Source: Nocardioides psychrotolerans
Lineage (GTDB): Bacteria; Actinomycetota; Actinomycetes; Propionibacteriales; Nocardioidaceae
Assembly (NCBI RefSeq): GCF_900113685.1
Contig: NZ_FOQG01000001.1
Location: 372,001 to 436,000, forward strand
DNA length: 64,000 nt
Reading direction: 5' to 3'
Under the pieces are notes generated by a model that saw nothing but the letters and a program-made list of their open reading frames with translations, did not search any database and was not told the origin of the DNA. Both the position numbers and the translations under genes were made by a program. Positions 27,605-37,068 of this stretch are shown here, one piece after another. Each line of letters opens with the position of its first letter. Within the stretch, counting starts at the first letter, position 1.

Positions 27605-28842
27605 GCCACGCCTCCCGCCGGGCCGGAGCCGGTGTCAGCGTCGGGGGCCGGCGCCCCGTAGGGCGGGCTCCCGTCGGCAGGCAGCGCCTGTGTGGTCATG
27701 ACCTTGCGGGTCTGCCGCGAGGTCGAGCGGACCGACGTGCCGCAGACGATGCAGAAGTGCGACCCGGCCAGCAGCATGTTCTCGCACTCGGGGCAGAAGG
27801 TCTCGACGAAGGTCTCGCGCGAGGAGACGTCGGACTTGGCGGCTGCCTCGACCGCTGCCTCGAGCAGTGCGGCCTGCATCATCACGCGGATCCGGATGAT
27901 GAGGACCGCGAGGATCACAAAGCCCCAGATCAGGCCGAGTCCCTGACCGAAGGGCAGGTAGGACAGCAGTCGCACACCGACCCAGTAGAGGACGTTGACA
28001 CCGGCGGCGAGGGCGAAGTTCTTGGCGTAGTAGGCCGTGAAGCCGTCGTAGCCCTCACCCTTGCCGGAGAAGGCCGCGACCGCGATGCCGGTGGCGGTGC
28101 CGTAGATCAGCGACTTGACGACCATCAGGTTGACGACCACGACGATCCAGGTCGCGAGGCCCTGCTCGGTGCGGAGCTGGTCGCTGGTGAAGACCGCCTG
28201 GTAAAGCACGATCGTCTCGAAAGCGGCGTACGCCGTCCCGGCGGCGACGCCGAAGGTCAGCCCGTCGATCATGTCGTCGAACTGCGGAAGCCGCGCCAGG
28301 AAGACCGCTGGGAGGTTCTTGACGACCTCGGCGATCAGCGGCAGCAGCACCGAGAAGAGCAGCAGTGCCTTGAACGACAGGCCGTCGATCCCGCCACGCG
28401 CGGCGAAGCTGGCGAACTCGGTGTCGAAGGCCCACTGGAAGAACACCAACGACACCAGGGCCGCGAGGATCCCGGTGACGAGGAAGAGCCCGATGACGAC
28501 GGGGGCCGGCGCGTCCTCCCAGAGGTTCACGTCGTAGATGTAGACCAGGTAGGTGATGGGGATCAGGAACGCGGCGGCGGCGATGGCGATGGGCAGCAGA
28601 CCCAGGGCCGTGGCGCCGACGATGAGGACCGCCGAGACGATCATCGCCCAGCGGTAGTTGTCGGCCGTCTCGCGGTTGGTGTGCGGCATGATCGTGGAGA
28701 TCAGCGCGAACTGGTTGACCCCCTCGGACGACTGCACCGCATAGCTGCGTTGCGTCGTGGCGTTGGCGTGCTGCGACGTGCCGCACCGGTGGCAGAAAGC
28801 CGCCACGTCCGGGTTGTCGGATGAGCAGGTGGAACAGGACAC
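27601..28842 (-). CDS. PrsW-like membrane protein framed by zinc ribbons
   Basis: 413 residues. An N-terminal zinc ribbon (Cys3/Cys6, Cys17/Cys20), eight or so TM helices, and a second C-terminal zinc ribbon (CPECENMLLAGSHFCIVC). The membrane core matches the PrsW/M82 intramembrane protease family: LLPLIAEVVKN (171-176) takes the place of the EExxK motif and DGLTFGVAAGTAYAAFET (193-210) that of the FExEN motif. The first Glu of EExxK is Ala here, FET replaces FEN, and no third-motif His is evident, so proteolytic activity is doubtful. GTG 28842 has GGAGGG seven bases upstream. Operon with the Pro/Gln-rich protein. Confidence 0.8.
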   Translation of the reverse strand: MSCSTCSSDNPDVAAFCHRCGTSQHANATTQRSYAVQSSEGVNQFALISTIMPHTNRETADNYRWAMIVSAVLIVGATALGLLPIAIAAAAFLIPITYLVYIYDVNLWEDAPAPVVIGLFLVTGILAALVSLVFFQWAFDTEFASFAARGGIDGLSFKALLLFSVLLPLIAEVVKNLPAVFLARLPQFDDMIDGLTFGVAAGTAYAAFETIVLYQAVFTSDQLRTEQGLATWIVVVVNLMVVKSLIYGTATGIAVAAFSGKGEGYDGFTAYYAKNFALAAGVNVLYWVGVRLLSYLPFGQGLGLIWGFVILAVLIIRIRVMMQAALLEAAVEAAAKSDVSSRETFVETFCPECENMLLAGSHFCIVCGTSVRSTSRQTRKVMTTQALPADGSPPYGAPAPDADTGSGPAGGVA

Positions 28843-28961
28843 GACGATCCCTCCAGTCCTCGACGGAGACCCGCGAGCTTCTCGCTGGTCGCCGCATGAT
28901 GGCAGGAATCAGCAGCACCAGTGGCAATTCGCACGCCCTGATCACTCCCGGAAAGAATTCG

Positions 28962-28990
28962 TTGACAGTCCATCGTTCGGAACCCACACT
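28962..28990 (+). promoter_or_regulatory. Sigma-A-type promoter of the M4 protease operon
   Basis: TTGACA (28962-28967), a 17-base spacer, then CACACT (28985-28990) as -10, ending nine bases before ATG 29000. A perfect -35 is rare in this window. The transcript would start at or within a few bases of the ATG. The same CACACT hexamer precedes the molybdopterin oxidoreductase gene. Confidence 0.55.
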
Positions 28991-28999
28991 CTCGCCACC

Positions 29000-31918
29000 A
29001 TGCCTTTGCCACGCACGCTGCCGCAGCCTGCCTCCCCTGCTCCCCCCCGGATGTGGGGGCGCACCGTGCTGGCCCCGCTGGTCTGTACCAGCGCCCTGTT
29101 CCTGACCGCCTGCCAGTCCGACCCGCCGCTGGTCGACGACGACGTCACGGTGCAGGTGCTGGTCGTCTCCGACGTATGGCTCCAGGGCGTCGAGGCGGAC
29201 CGCGACGACAGCCAGGCCCGCATCGCCGCCCTGCGGTCGGGGGTCCAGGACCTGCGCGACTCCACGGGCTCCGGCTGGGTGGGGCGCCAGGACGACCTGA
29301 CCGGCTTCCTCACCGAGCTCTCGGGCGGGCGCTACGACGCCGACGGCACCGACGGCTCCGAGGACCCCGCGCAGGCCTTCGTCGACGAGGCCGCACTGAG
29401 CCTCTTCGGTGTCGCTCCCGACCAGCTGGCCCTGGGCGAGCCCTCGGCCCCGACGGTGACCGGGAGCGCGACCCTCCGGGCCGAGCAGCAGGTCGACGGC
29501 GTGCCCGTGCTCGACGGCGAGCTGGTGCTCACGATCGGGCAGGCGGCCGACGACCCCAGCCTGACCGCGGTGCGGGGCCGGGTCTTCCCGGACCTCATCA
29601 CGCCCACCAGCCCCACCGTGAGCGCGGCACGCGCTGCCCGGATCGCCGCCAGGCTCTCCGGCGGGTCGTCCCAGGGCGCCGCGGAGCTCGTCGTGGTCCC
29701 GACCGACACGGGCCGGCTGACCTGGCGGGTCTACGTCGCCGGCACGTCCGCGGGCGAGCAGGGCACGACCCTCGCCGACGGTGAGTACTTCATCGACGCC
29801 GCCACCGGGGAGCTCGACAGCGTGCGACCCGCCTCTGCCGAGGGCAAGCTGCTCACGCCCGGCGCCAACGCGATGTCGGACTACCTGGGCCGCGCCCGGA
29901 CCATCCGGCCCCTGCCCACCACGGGGCTCCTCGACCCCACCGCCGCCGACGCGGTCGCGGTCAGCGGCGACGACCCGACCGGCCGAGGCCCGCTCAGCGC
30001 GACCGGTGTGCGGCTGGACGACGGCACGATCGCGCTGTGGGACACCACCGTGGCGACGTACGACGCCGCGACGACCGAGGGTGGCATCGAGACCTACGAC
30101 ATGGCCGGTGGCGGTGACAGCGACCTGCCCGGGGAGCTGGTCACCAGCCCCGGCGCCCAGATCGCCGACACCGAGGCGATCGGTGCCCATGCTGCGGCGC
30201 GGACCGTCTACGACTACTACGCCGCACTGGGTCGCGCCTCGTGGGACGGCGTAGGCGGCACCCTCGTCTCGTCGGTCAACTACGGCCCCTCAGACTTCTG
30301 CAACGCGTTCTTCAGCTCAGGCCTCCAGCCGCCGCAGATCGTCTACGGCGAGCCCTGCCAGCCCGGCCCGGAGCTGCTCGACACCACCGAGGTCGACATC
30401 GACATCGCCGGCCACGAGATCACCCACGGCGTCATCGACACGTCGGCCAACCTGACTTACTCCGGGCAGTCGGGAGCCCTCAACGAGTCGTTCGCGGACT
30501 ACTTCGGCAACGTCATCGGCAATGCAGCCACCGGCGCCGACGGTGGCTCGCTGTTCGAGGGCGGGTGCGCGGCCATCACCTCCGACACCGGCTACTGCAC
30601 GCCCGACCCGGAGGGCAACTACTCCCAGCGCTACCTGCTCAACGGGACGTCCTTCGACGACTACCTGCGCATCCTCGACGTGGGCTACCGCTTCCAGCTC
30701 CTGGGGATCGAGACCCAGGACCACGGCGGGGTGCACTCCAACTCCGCCATCTGGAACAACGCCCTGTGGTCGATCCGCTCCCGCCTGGCCCAGATCGACG
30801 GGGTCAGCGGCAACGAGTCCCCGCTGGCGCAGGACTTCGACAAGATCGTCTACGCCGCGCTCACCACGCAGCTCGGCCCCACCTCGGGCTACTTCGACGC
30901 CCGCGACGCCGTGGAGCAGACGATCATCGACGCGGGTGCCGATCCGGTGGTGCTGCGCACCGCCCGCGAGATCTTCGACCAGCTCAACATCTGCGTCGGC
31001 TGCTCCGACCTCGGCACCATCCCGGGCACCCCGGTCACCGGGGCGGCCCAGACCCAGCAGGCGCCCACCGTCTCCGGCGACCAGATCGCCTGGCTGGACC
31101 TCAGCGCTGCGGACCGCTACTTCGGCGTCGCCTCGTCGGCCAGGGTCGGCGCGACCCCCACAGCCGTCGGCGGGGCCCGCGACACCATCCAGGTCGCCTA
31201 CGCCGGCGATGCCCTGGTCACCCTCGACGCCAAGGGCCTGGTGAGCCGTTTCCTGGACGGTGGGTCCGAGGCCCTGGGGAGCGTGGACGCCGACCCCGCC
31301 GTCGCCGCCGGCCTGGCGGGCTCCGACACCGGCGCCGCCTGGGTCTCTGCCGCCGAGGGCCTCGTCTACTACGTCGACGCCGCCGGCTCCCTGACCAGCG
31401 CCCCGCTGCCGGCCCAGGACTCCTCGATCGTGGGGCTCGGCACGGGCGACGGCACTGTCGCACTCGGCACCGATCCCGGCACCGTCATGGTGTGGACCCC
31501 GGGACAGGGCGAGCCCCGGGTCCTCGGGTCGATGCCCAGCGCCGTCGTGTCGGTCGCGGCGCACGGTGACCACGTCGTCGCCGTCGACCTCGAGGGCAAC
31601 GCCGCCCTCTTCGACGCGGCCGGCAACCGCACCGAGCTCAGCTCGTCGGCCTCCCCGTTCGGGGCGGCCGCCAACGGTGACTACGCCATCTGGGCGGAGT
31701 CGGTGAAGCCGATCGAGTCCGCGGTCGTGGGTGGCGAGTCGCCCTACCCCGACACCGACCTGTACCTCTACTCCTACGCGAGCGGCACGATCTACAGCCT
31801 CATGACCCAGACCGGCCAGCAGGGCTTCCCTGCTATCTCCGGTGACCGGATCGTCTGGCAGGACGCCGCCTTCGGGGGCGACGACATCCTGACCGCCACC
31901 ATCCCGTCCGGCCTCTGA
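29000..31918 (+). CDS. M4 (thermolysin-family) metalloprotease lipoprotein with C-terminal propeller-like domain
   Basis: 972 residues. The signal ends in LFLTACQS (lipobox LTAC), so it is probably a lipoprotein. FTP/PepSY-like propeptide features follow (ATLRAEQQVDGVPVLDGELVLTI). The catalytic domain has the zinc motif HEITH (His472, Glu473, His476), the third ligand region GALNESFADYFGN (Glu496) and HSNSAIWNNALW. After about residue 670 a 300-residue region with regular VSGDQIAWLD and ISGDRIVWQD strands looks like a beta-propeller. ATG 29000 is preferred from the promoter position. Next gene four bases downstream. Likely a cell-surface peptidase. Confidence 0.9.
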   Translation: MPLPRTLPQPASPAPPRMWGRTVLAPLVCTSALFLTACQSDPPLVDDDVTVQVLVVSDVWLQGVEADRDDSQARIAALRSGVQDLRDSTGSGWVGRQDDLTGFLTELSGGRYDADGTDGSEDPAQAFVDEAALSLFGVAPDQLALGEPSAPTVTGSATLRAEQQVDGVPVLDGELVLTIGQAADDPSLTAVRGRVFPDLITPTSPTVSAARAARIAARLSGGSSQGAAELVVVPTDTGRLTWRVYVAGTSAGEQGTTLADGEYFIDAATGELDSVRPASAEGKLLTPGANAMSDYLGRARTIRPLPTTGLLDPTAADAVAVSGDDPTGRGPLSATGVRLDDGTIALWDTTVATYDAATTEGGIETYDMAGGGDSDLPGELVTSPGAQIADTEAIGAHAAARTVYDYYAALGRASWDGVGGTLVSSVNYGPSDFCNAFFSSGLQPPQIVYGEPCQPGPELLDTTEVDIDIAGHEITHGVIDTSANLTYSGQSGALNESFADYFGNVIGNAATGADGGSLFEGGCAAITSDTGYCTPDPEGNYSQRYLLNGTSFDDYLRILDVGYRFQLLGIETQDHGGVHSNSAIWNNALWSIRSRLAQIDGVSGNESPLAQDFDKIVYAALTTQLGPTSGYFDARDAVEQTIIDAGADPVVLRTAREIFDQLNICVGCSDLGTIPGTPVTGAAQTQQAPTVSGDQIAWLDLSAADRYFGVASSARVGATPTAVGGARDTIQVAYAGDALVTLDAKGLVSRFLDGGSEALGSVDADPAVAAGLAGSDTGAAWVSAAEGLVYYVDAAGSLTSAPLPAQDSSIVGLGTGDGTVALGTDPGTVMVWTPGQGEPRVLGSMPSAVVSVAAHGDHVVAVDLEGNAALFDAAGNRTELSSSASPFGAAANGDYAIWAESVKPIESAVVGGESPYPDTDLYLYSYASGTIYSLMTQTGQQGFPAISGDRIVWQDAAFGGDDILTATIPSGL

Positions 31919-31922
31919 AGCC

Positions 31923-34808
31923 GTGGCCGCGCGACTGCGCCGGGCCGCTTCCTGGGTGCCGGCGCTGGTCGTCGTGCCGCTGGCCATGGCCGGGGCGTTC
32001 GTCGTCTCCCAGCCCGAGGATTCCTTCCCCGAGCTGTCCCGGCTGCACCCGCTCGAGCTGGGCACCACATGGGTCTACGCCGTCTCCTCCGACGGGGTCC
32101 CCTCCGGCACCCGCACGCGCACGGTCCGTGGCGACGCCGGCCTGATCGACGCGGACGGGCTGGTCGACGCCGTCCAGGTCTCGAGCGACTACACCGACTA
32201 CCCCGGCTCGGGAGCGCGGTCGTCGATGACCTACCTCGGGCTGCGTGACGAGTCGATCCTGCAGTTCTCCCTGCGCCAGGACCTCGTCGACACCCCGCTC
32301 GACCCGCCGGCCCCGGCCTACCGGTTGCCCCTCGAGGAGGGCACCTCCTGGTCCTACGACGGCACTCTCGGCGACACCGCGATCACCTACGACGTCACGC
32401 TCGAGCGGATCGAGGACCTCGAGGTCGGCGGTCGCACGTTCGTCGACTGCGCCTACTTCGTCAACGAGCTCGACCTGGTCTTCTCCGACGGCAGCAAGGG
32501 AGACCACGAGGTCACCGAGGAGTGGACCTGCCCCGGCTTCGGACCGGTGCGGGTCATCTCCACGATCGAGGCCCAGGACCGGGTGGTGATCGAGGAGCTC
32601 GTGGAGTTCCACGGCGTCGAGCGCGACTGGCGCGCCGCAGAGGCCGACGCTGTCACTCAACCCTCCGTCGTACCCCTCGGCGCGACTGCGGCCGTGACCC
32701 CGGCGCGGACCAACGCGGTGCCCGACGGCGAGCTGTCCTCGCAGCTGGCGTGGAGCGACGCGCGCGACCAGCGCTTCCTCTTCGGGCCCGCCTCCGACGG
32801 CGAGGTCATGGTGATGGGCGACCAGGTCGGCGACCTCGCGGCCACGGAGGTCGACACCGGCGCCGTGCGCTGGCGGCTGGCCGTGCCCGGGCCGATCGTC
32901 GCGGCGCCGGTCATCGTGGGTGACGTGGTGCTCGTGGCCGACGCCGACAAGAACCTGCTCGCCCTCTCGACCGCGACCGGCGACGCCCGCTGGGTCCGGC
33001 ACTTCGACGACGTGGTCTCCGCGGCACCGACCGCCCTCGGCGAGAGCGTGCTCGTGGCGACCGACGACGGCCGGGTGAGCGCGCTCGCGCTGGCCGACGG
33101 CTCGGTGGTCTGGAGCGACCTCCGGTCCGGCCCCGTACGACGACCTCCCGCGGCCACCGCAGACCGCTGGGTGGTCGCCGACGAGTCGGGCGCCGTCACG
33201 GTCTACTCCGAGACCGGCGAGGACCTCTGGTCCACGTCGCTGGAGGAGGGCCTGGCGGTGGGGCCCGCGATCGGCGAAGCCCTGGGGCAGGACCGCGTGC
33301 TGTTGGCCGACCTGGGCGGCGTCCTCTACGCCTACGACGTCGACGACGGGGAGCTGGCGTGGGAGACGACCCCCCGCGGCTTCCCCAGCGAGGCCTTTGC
33401 CGTCGCGGACGGGACCGTGGTGGCCGTGCAGGACGCCGAGCGCATCGAGGCCTTCGACCTCGAGGACGGGTCGACCCGGTGGAGCGGGACGGGCTCGCGG
33501 CTCTACGGCGCCCCGGTCGTCGTGGGCGACGAGGTCGTCACCGTCAACACGACCGGGGACGTGGTGGTCCGCGCCCTCGCGACCGGCGACGTGGTGGACC
33601 GCTGGTCGCTGCCCCACGTCACCCCGGAGGCCCGGCTGGACGCCGACGTCGACCCGACGGTCGTCGGCGACACCCTCGTCCTGGGTGCCGCGGTCACCGC
33701 CGCCGAGACCACCGCGGCGCTCTACGCCTACCCGTTCGGTGACGTCCCTGCCACGTCCGGCGTCTACCTCACGACCGACGACGTGCGCTCCATGGGCGCC
33801 AGCCCGTCGGGCCCGCCCGCGTTCGACGGCGACCTGGCCTTCGTCGGTGGGCTCGACTCGGTGCTCTACTCCCTCTCCGCCTCCGGCAGCGCGACCGGCA
33901 GCGCCACCGGGCTGCACACCACCTCGGGCTACCAGCCCGCGCCGGCCGCCGGGCAGGGCCTGGTGGTCGCGCAGCTCAGTGACCAGCTCGGCGACCGCTA
34001 CGTCGCCTACGCGACCGACGACCTCGGGGCAGGGCCCGTGTGGACGTCGCCCTCGGTCGAAGCCTCGCCCGGTGTGAGCCCCGCGATCGGCGAGGACGCG
34101 GTGTTCCTGCCGCGCTACAACGAGGGACTGGCCGCCGTCGAGCTCGACGGCACGCCCCGCTGGGACATCACGATCCCCAACGCCTTCGCCCCCACCACCC
34201 CCCTCCCCCTGCCTGGCGGTGACGTCCTCTACGGCGCCGGCGGGTTTAGTCGCTTCGCCGGCGCCACGGGTGAGGCGCTGTGGACCGACGTCGACGCGCA
34301 GCTCCCCGGCCACCCGGCGTACGACGACGGGCTGGTGGTCGCCGACGTCCTCCGCTTCGGCGGGACCAGCGGCCTCGTGGCCTACGACGCCGTGACCGGT
34401 CAGGAGCGGTGGACCGTTGCCGGCGACAACCCACTCTTCGGCGGCGGCCCGGCCATCGCCGACGGCGTCGTGGTCAGCGTCGACGCCGGCGGACGCGTCG
34501 TGGCGGTCGACGCCGAGGACGGCGCCGAGCTGTGGGGCCTCCAGCTCGACACCGCACCCGGGGGTCGGCCCGTCGTGGTCGACGGACGGGTCTTCCTGCT
34601 CGAGCTCGGGCGCACCGAGGACCTCTTCAGCCGGGACTTCCGGCTGAGCGTCCACGACCTGCACACCGGCTCCTTCCTGGCCGCCTACGAGCCGACCACC
34701 ACGCCCTTCGTGAACCTGCCCGTCCTCACAGCGACTGCCGACGGACGGGTCGTCGTGCCCAACGGCACCGACTTCGGCGCCCTGCTGCTGATGGAGCCCC
34801 GGTCATGA
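31923..34808 (+). CDS. Exported PQQ-like beta-propeller protein
   Basis: 961 residues with an N-terminal signal anchor (WVPALVVVPLAMAGAFVV), an N-terminal beta domain of about 200 residues (LELGTTWVYAVSSDG ...), then many repeats of the type VAADPATGxxRW, e.g. LAATEVDTGAVRWRL, LALSTATGDARWVRH, VAYDAVTGQERWTVA and VAVDAEDGAELWGLQ, which make PQQ-type propeller blades (two propellers by length). No PQQ-binding residues can be assigned; most such proteins are scaffolds like BamB. GTG 31923 starts four bases after the protease stop, and its own stop overlaps the next start (ATGA). Confidence 0.85.
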   Translation: MAARLRRAASWVPALVVVPLAMAGAFVVSQPEDSFPELSRLHPLELGTTWVYAVSSDGVPSGTRTRTVRGDAGLIDADGLVDAVQVSSDYTDYPGSGARSSMTYLGLRDESILQFSLRQDLVDTPLDPPAPAYRLPLEEGTSWSYDGTLGDTAITYDVTLERIEDLEVGGRTFVDCAYFVNELDLVFSDGSKGDHEVTEEWTCPGFGPVRVISTIEAQDRVVIEELVEFHGVERDWRAAEADAVTQPSVVPLGATAAVTPARTNAVPDGELSSQLAWSDARDQRFLFGPASDGEVMVMGDQVGDLAATEVDTGAVRWRLAVPGPIVAAPVIVGDVVLVADADKNLLALSTATGDARWVRHFDDVVSAAPTALGESVLVATDDGRVSALALADGSVVWSDLRSGPVRRPPAATADRWVVADESGAVTVYSETGEDLWSTSLEEGLAVGPAIGEALGQDRVLLADLGGVLYAYDVDDGELAWETTPRGFPSEAFAVADGTVVAVQDAERIEAFDLEDGSTRWSGTGSRLYGAPVVVGDEVVTVNTTGDVVVRALATGDVVDRWSLPHVTPEARLDADVDPTVVGDTLVLGAAVTAAETTAALYAYPFGDVPATSGVYLTTDDVRSMGASPSGPPAFDGDLAFVGGLDSVLYSLSASGSATGSATGLHTTSGYQPAPAAGQGLVVAQLSDQLGDRYVAYATDDLGAGPVWTSPSVEASPGVSPAIGEDAVFLPRYNEGLAAVELDGTPRWDITIPNAFAPTTPLPLPGGDVLYGAGGFSRFAGATGEALWTDVDAQLPGHPAYDDGLVVADVLRFGGTSGLVAYDAVTGQERWTVAGDNPLFGGGPAIADGVVVSVDAGGRVVAVDAEDGAELWGLQLDTAPGGRPVVVDGRVFLLELGRTEDLFSRDFRLSVHDLHTGSFLAAYEPTTTPFVNLPVLTATADGRVVVPNGTDFGALLLMEPRS

Positions 34809-36604
34809 GCCGCCCCCGCCAGGCCGTCGGCCGTGCCACCAAGGTCGCCCGGCCGCTGTGGGAGACGACGTTGCGCGATCCGGTGCGCGACGGGCACCTG
34901 CGCCTGGACGGCCTGACCGGGTTGCAACGGCAGCTCGCCAAGGTCGGCCTGGTCGCGACGGCCCTGCTGCTGGTCTCGGTGCTCTTCGCGGACGTGTGGC
35001 GAGGCGGCGACCTGTTGAGCCTCTACTTCGAGCTGACACCGACCTTCGTGCCGCGCGGGCTGATGCCGGTGACGCTCGTGACGATGACGATCGCGTGGTC
35101 GCTGCTGCTCTGGGGGGCGCTGTCGGCCGGACCGCTCGTCAAGGTGTTCGTGGGTGCGATGTTCGGGCTCACCGGGGCGCTCTTCCTCGCGCCGAGCTCG
35201 ATCAACACCAACGACTCCTGGATCCTCGAGCACGGACCCATGGTCGTGAAGGCCTGCTACTACACCGTCCTCGGCTGCGTCGTCCTCTCCACGCTCCTCC
35301 ATCCGCTGACGCGGGCACGCCGCTGGGCGACGTACGTCCTCCAGCTGGTCTCGCTGGTGGCCGTCTGCGGGTTCTTCCTCGGCGACCTCGCGGTCCACGT
35401 CGCCTACGTCGAGCAGGGCTTCGACTCCACGACCCAGTCGCTGGTCGGCGGGGCGATCGACGAGATCGACTCCTTCCTGGTCCCGCTCGTGTACGCCGCC
35501 GCGGTCGCGGTCGTGAAGTTCGGCCTGGACGTGTCGACCAGCATCACCAGCGGTCTCGACGAGCTCTCCGTCCGCGCGCTGCGCTGGGTCGTCCTGGCCC
35601 TGGTGCTGGTGAAGCTGTGGTTCGTGCTGGTGTCGCGATGGGACTACTGGCTGACCTACGCGTCCGGACGCGGGCCCTCGGTCGTGCGCACGCTGGTGTC
35701 GCTCGTGCTGCTGGCACTGGTGGTCTGGCTCGTCACGCGCTTCACCGTCACCCCCGACTTCGGCGCCGCACGGGAGCGACTGATCTACGGCTCCAGCGTC
35801 GGCTTCGCCCTGACCTTCCTGGTCGTCGTCACGGCGTCGTGTGCCGGCATCTTCGCGGTCACGGTCGTCCGGACCGACGATGTGCCGGAGTTCGTCGGCT
35901 GGCTCACCGGGGACTGGCTGGTCGAGTGGGGCCCCATCACCGTGGCGAGCCTCGCCCTGGTCGCCGGCATCTGGCTGCTGCGCCGCCGGCGTCGTACGAC
36001 GATGGGCTCGGAGGTCGGCTCCGGCCTCGTCGTGGTCGCGGCCTGGTCCCTGCCGTCGCTGCTGATCGCCAGTGCGGGGACCACCGCCGGCTTCCAGGAC
36101 CAGCTCTTCGACGTGGCGATCACCCTGCTGCTGCTGGGCGCCCTGCTGGTCTGGTGGCGACGGTGGGAGGGACCCGGCCTGGTGTCCCTGGCGGCGATCA
36201 CGCTCTTCGCGTGGCTGGTGATGAGCCGTGGTGACTACATCGCCTTCCTCGGCTCGGTCCTGGGGCTGCCCGCCATCGTGGTGACCGTCTTCGGCATCGC
36301 CTACGTCGTGGCGAGCGACGCCGGCTTCACCGCGACCAGCAGTCGCCGGCTGCCGCAGGGCTCACGGGTGCTGCTCTTCGTCGGCTACCTGTTGTTCTCG
36401 GTCACGATCCTGCACTGGGACGCCGCGAGCCACGGCCAGACGCCCGACGCCCAGCTCAACGCCGCGTTCTTCTACCTCGGCATCCCGATCGCCGCGTGGC
36501 TGCTCGGTCGCCAGCTGGTGCCGCGCGCCGACGACCTGGTGGAGGACGAGCCGGAGAGCATGGCACCGGACGACAGTCCTCAGGCCGCGTTGACCTTGCG
36601 GTGA
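34805..36604 (+). CDS. Polytopic membrane protein of unknown function
   Basis: 599 residues with about 14 hydrophobic segments and a short basic N-terminus. No transporter or enzyme signature is recognised; conserved-looking loop residues include SSINTNDSWILEHGP (extracytoplasmic, with Asn and Asp) and SRGDYIAFLGS. The C-terminus is acidic (DDLVEDEPESMAPDD). ATG overlaps the stop of the PQQ-like gene, so it is the third member of the protease/propeller operon and is probably its membrane partner. The last 25 bases overlap the convergent nirD gene. Confidence 0.75.
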   Translation: MSRPRQAVGRATKVARPLWETTLRDPVRDGHLRLDGLTGLQRQLAKVGLVATALLLVSVLFADVWRGGDLLSLYFELTPTFVPRGLMPVTLVTMTIAWSLLLWGALSAGPLVKVFVGAMFGLTGALFLAPSSINTNDSWILEHGPMVVKACYYTVLGCVVLSTLLHPLTRARRWATYVLQLVSLVAVCGFFLGDLAVHVAYVEQGFDSTTQSLVGGAIDEIDSFLVPLVYAAAVAVVKFGLDVSTSITSGLDELSVRALRWVVLALVLVKLWFVLVSRWDYWLTYASGRGPSVVRTLVSLVLLALVVWLVTRFTVTPDFGAARERLIYGSSVGFALTFLVVVTASCAGIFAVTVVRTDDVPEFVGWLTGDWLVEWGPITVASLALVAGIWLLRRRRRTTMGSEVGSGLVVVAAWSLPSLLIASAGTTAGFQDQLFDVAITLLLLGALLVWWRRWEGPGLVSLAAITLFAWLVMSRGDYIAFLGSVLGLPAIVVTVFGIAYVVASDAGFTATSSRRLPQGSRVLLFVGYLLFSVTILHWDAASHGQTPDAQLNAAFFYLGIPIAAWLLGRQLVPRADDLVEDEPESMAPDDSPQAALTLR

Positions 36605-36942
36605 CCGACGAGCACGACGCCCTCGACCACCTTGACGTCGTAGGCCGGCACGGAGACGTGCGCGTCGTCGAGGCACTTGCCGCTGCGCAGGTCGAAGGCG
36701 TGCCTGTGGGCAGGCGAGGCGACGAACGGGATGTCCCCGCGAGTGCCCACGATGCCGCGGGCGATCACCGAGGCCTTCGCGAAGGGATCGTGGTTGCCCA
36801 GGGCATAGACGTGGTCGTCGGTCGTGCGGAAGATCGCGATGGCTTGACCATGGACCAGCGCGGTCACGCCGCGCTCGACCTCGAGCTCGGCCACCCGGCA
36901 GACCGGTTGCCACTCCTCTGCGTGAGGGGAGCGAGGCGCCAT
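36580..36942 (-). CDS. nirD: NirD-like nitrite reductase small subunit (Rieske-fold, cluster-less)
   Basis: 120 residues with the Rieske fold of NirD (CRVAELEVERGVTALVHGQAIAIFRT ... ALGNHDPFAKASVIARGIVG ... FDLRSGKCLDD). The Cys/His pairs that would ligate a [2Fe-2S] cluster are absent, as is usual for assimilatory NirD. It should pair with NirB in NADH-dependent nitrite reduction, but no nirB is nearby. ATG 36942 has a near-perfect AAAGGAGGT Shine-Dalgarno five bases upstream, in contrast to the many leaderless neighbours. Confidence 0.88.
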   Translation of the reverse strand: MAPRSPHAEEWQPVCRVAELEVERGVTALVHGQAIAIFRTTDDHVYALGNHDPFAKASVIARGIVGTRGDIPFVASPAHRHAFDLRSGKCLDDAHVSVPAYDVKVVEGVVLVGHRKVNAA

Positions 36943-37068
36943 CGCGACCTCCTTTCGTGGTCCAGAACCTAGGTCGCCCGTGTGTGGGGGCTGTTTCGTC
37001 GTGTAACAGCCGTGAAACGAAACCCGACGCCCCCCACTCCGCCTGAGCGTCTCTCCTAGGCTGACCCG

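Noticed and set aside
31833-34664. A 943-codon minus-strand frame opposite the propeller gene
   Set aside because: High-GC antisense artefact: Gly/Arg/Val-rich, no motif, while the plus frame shows clear PQQ-type repeats.
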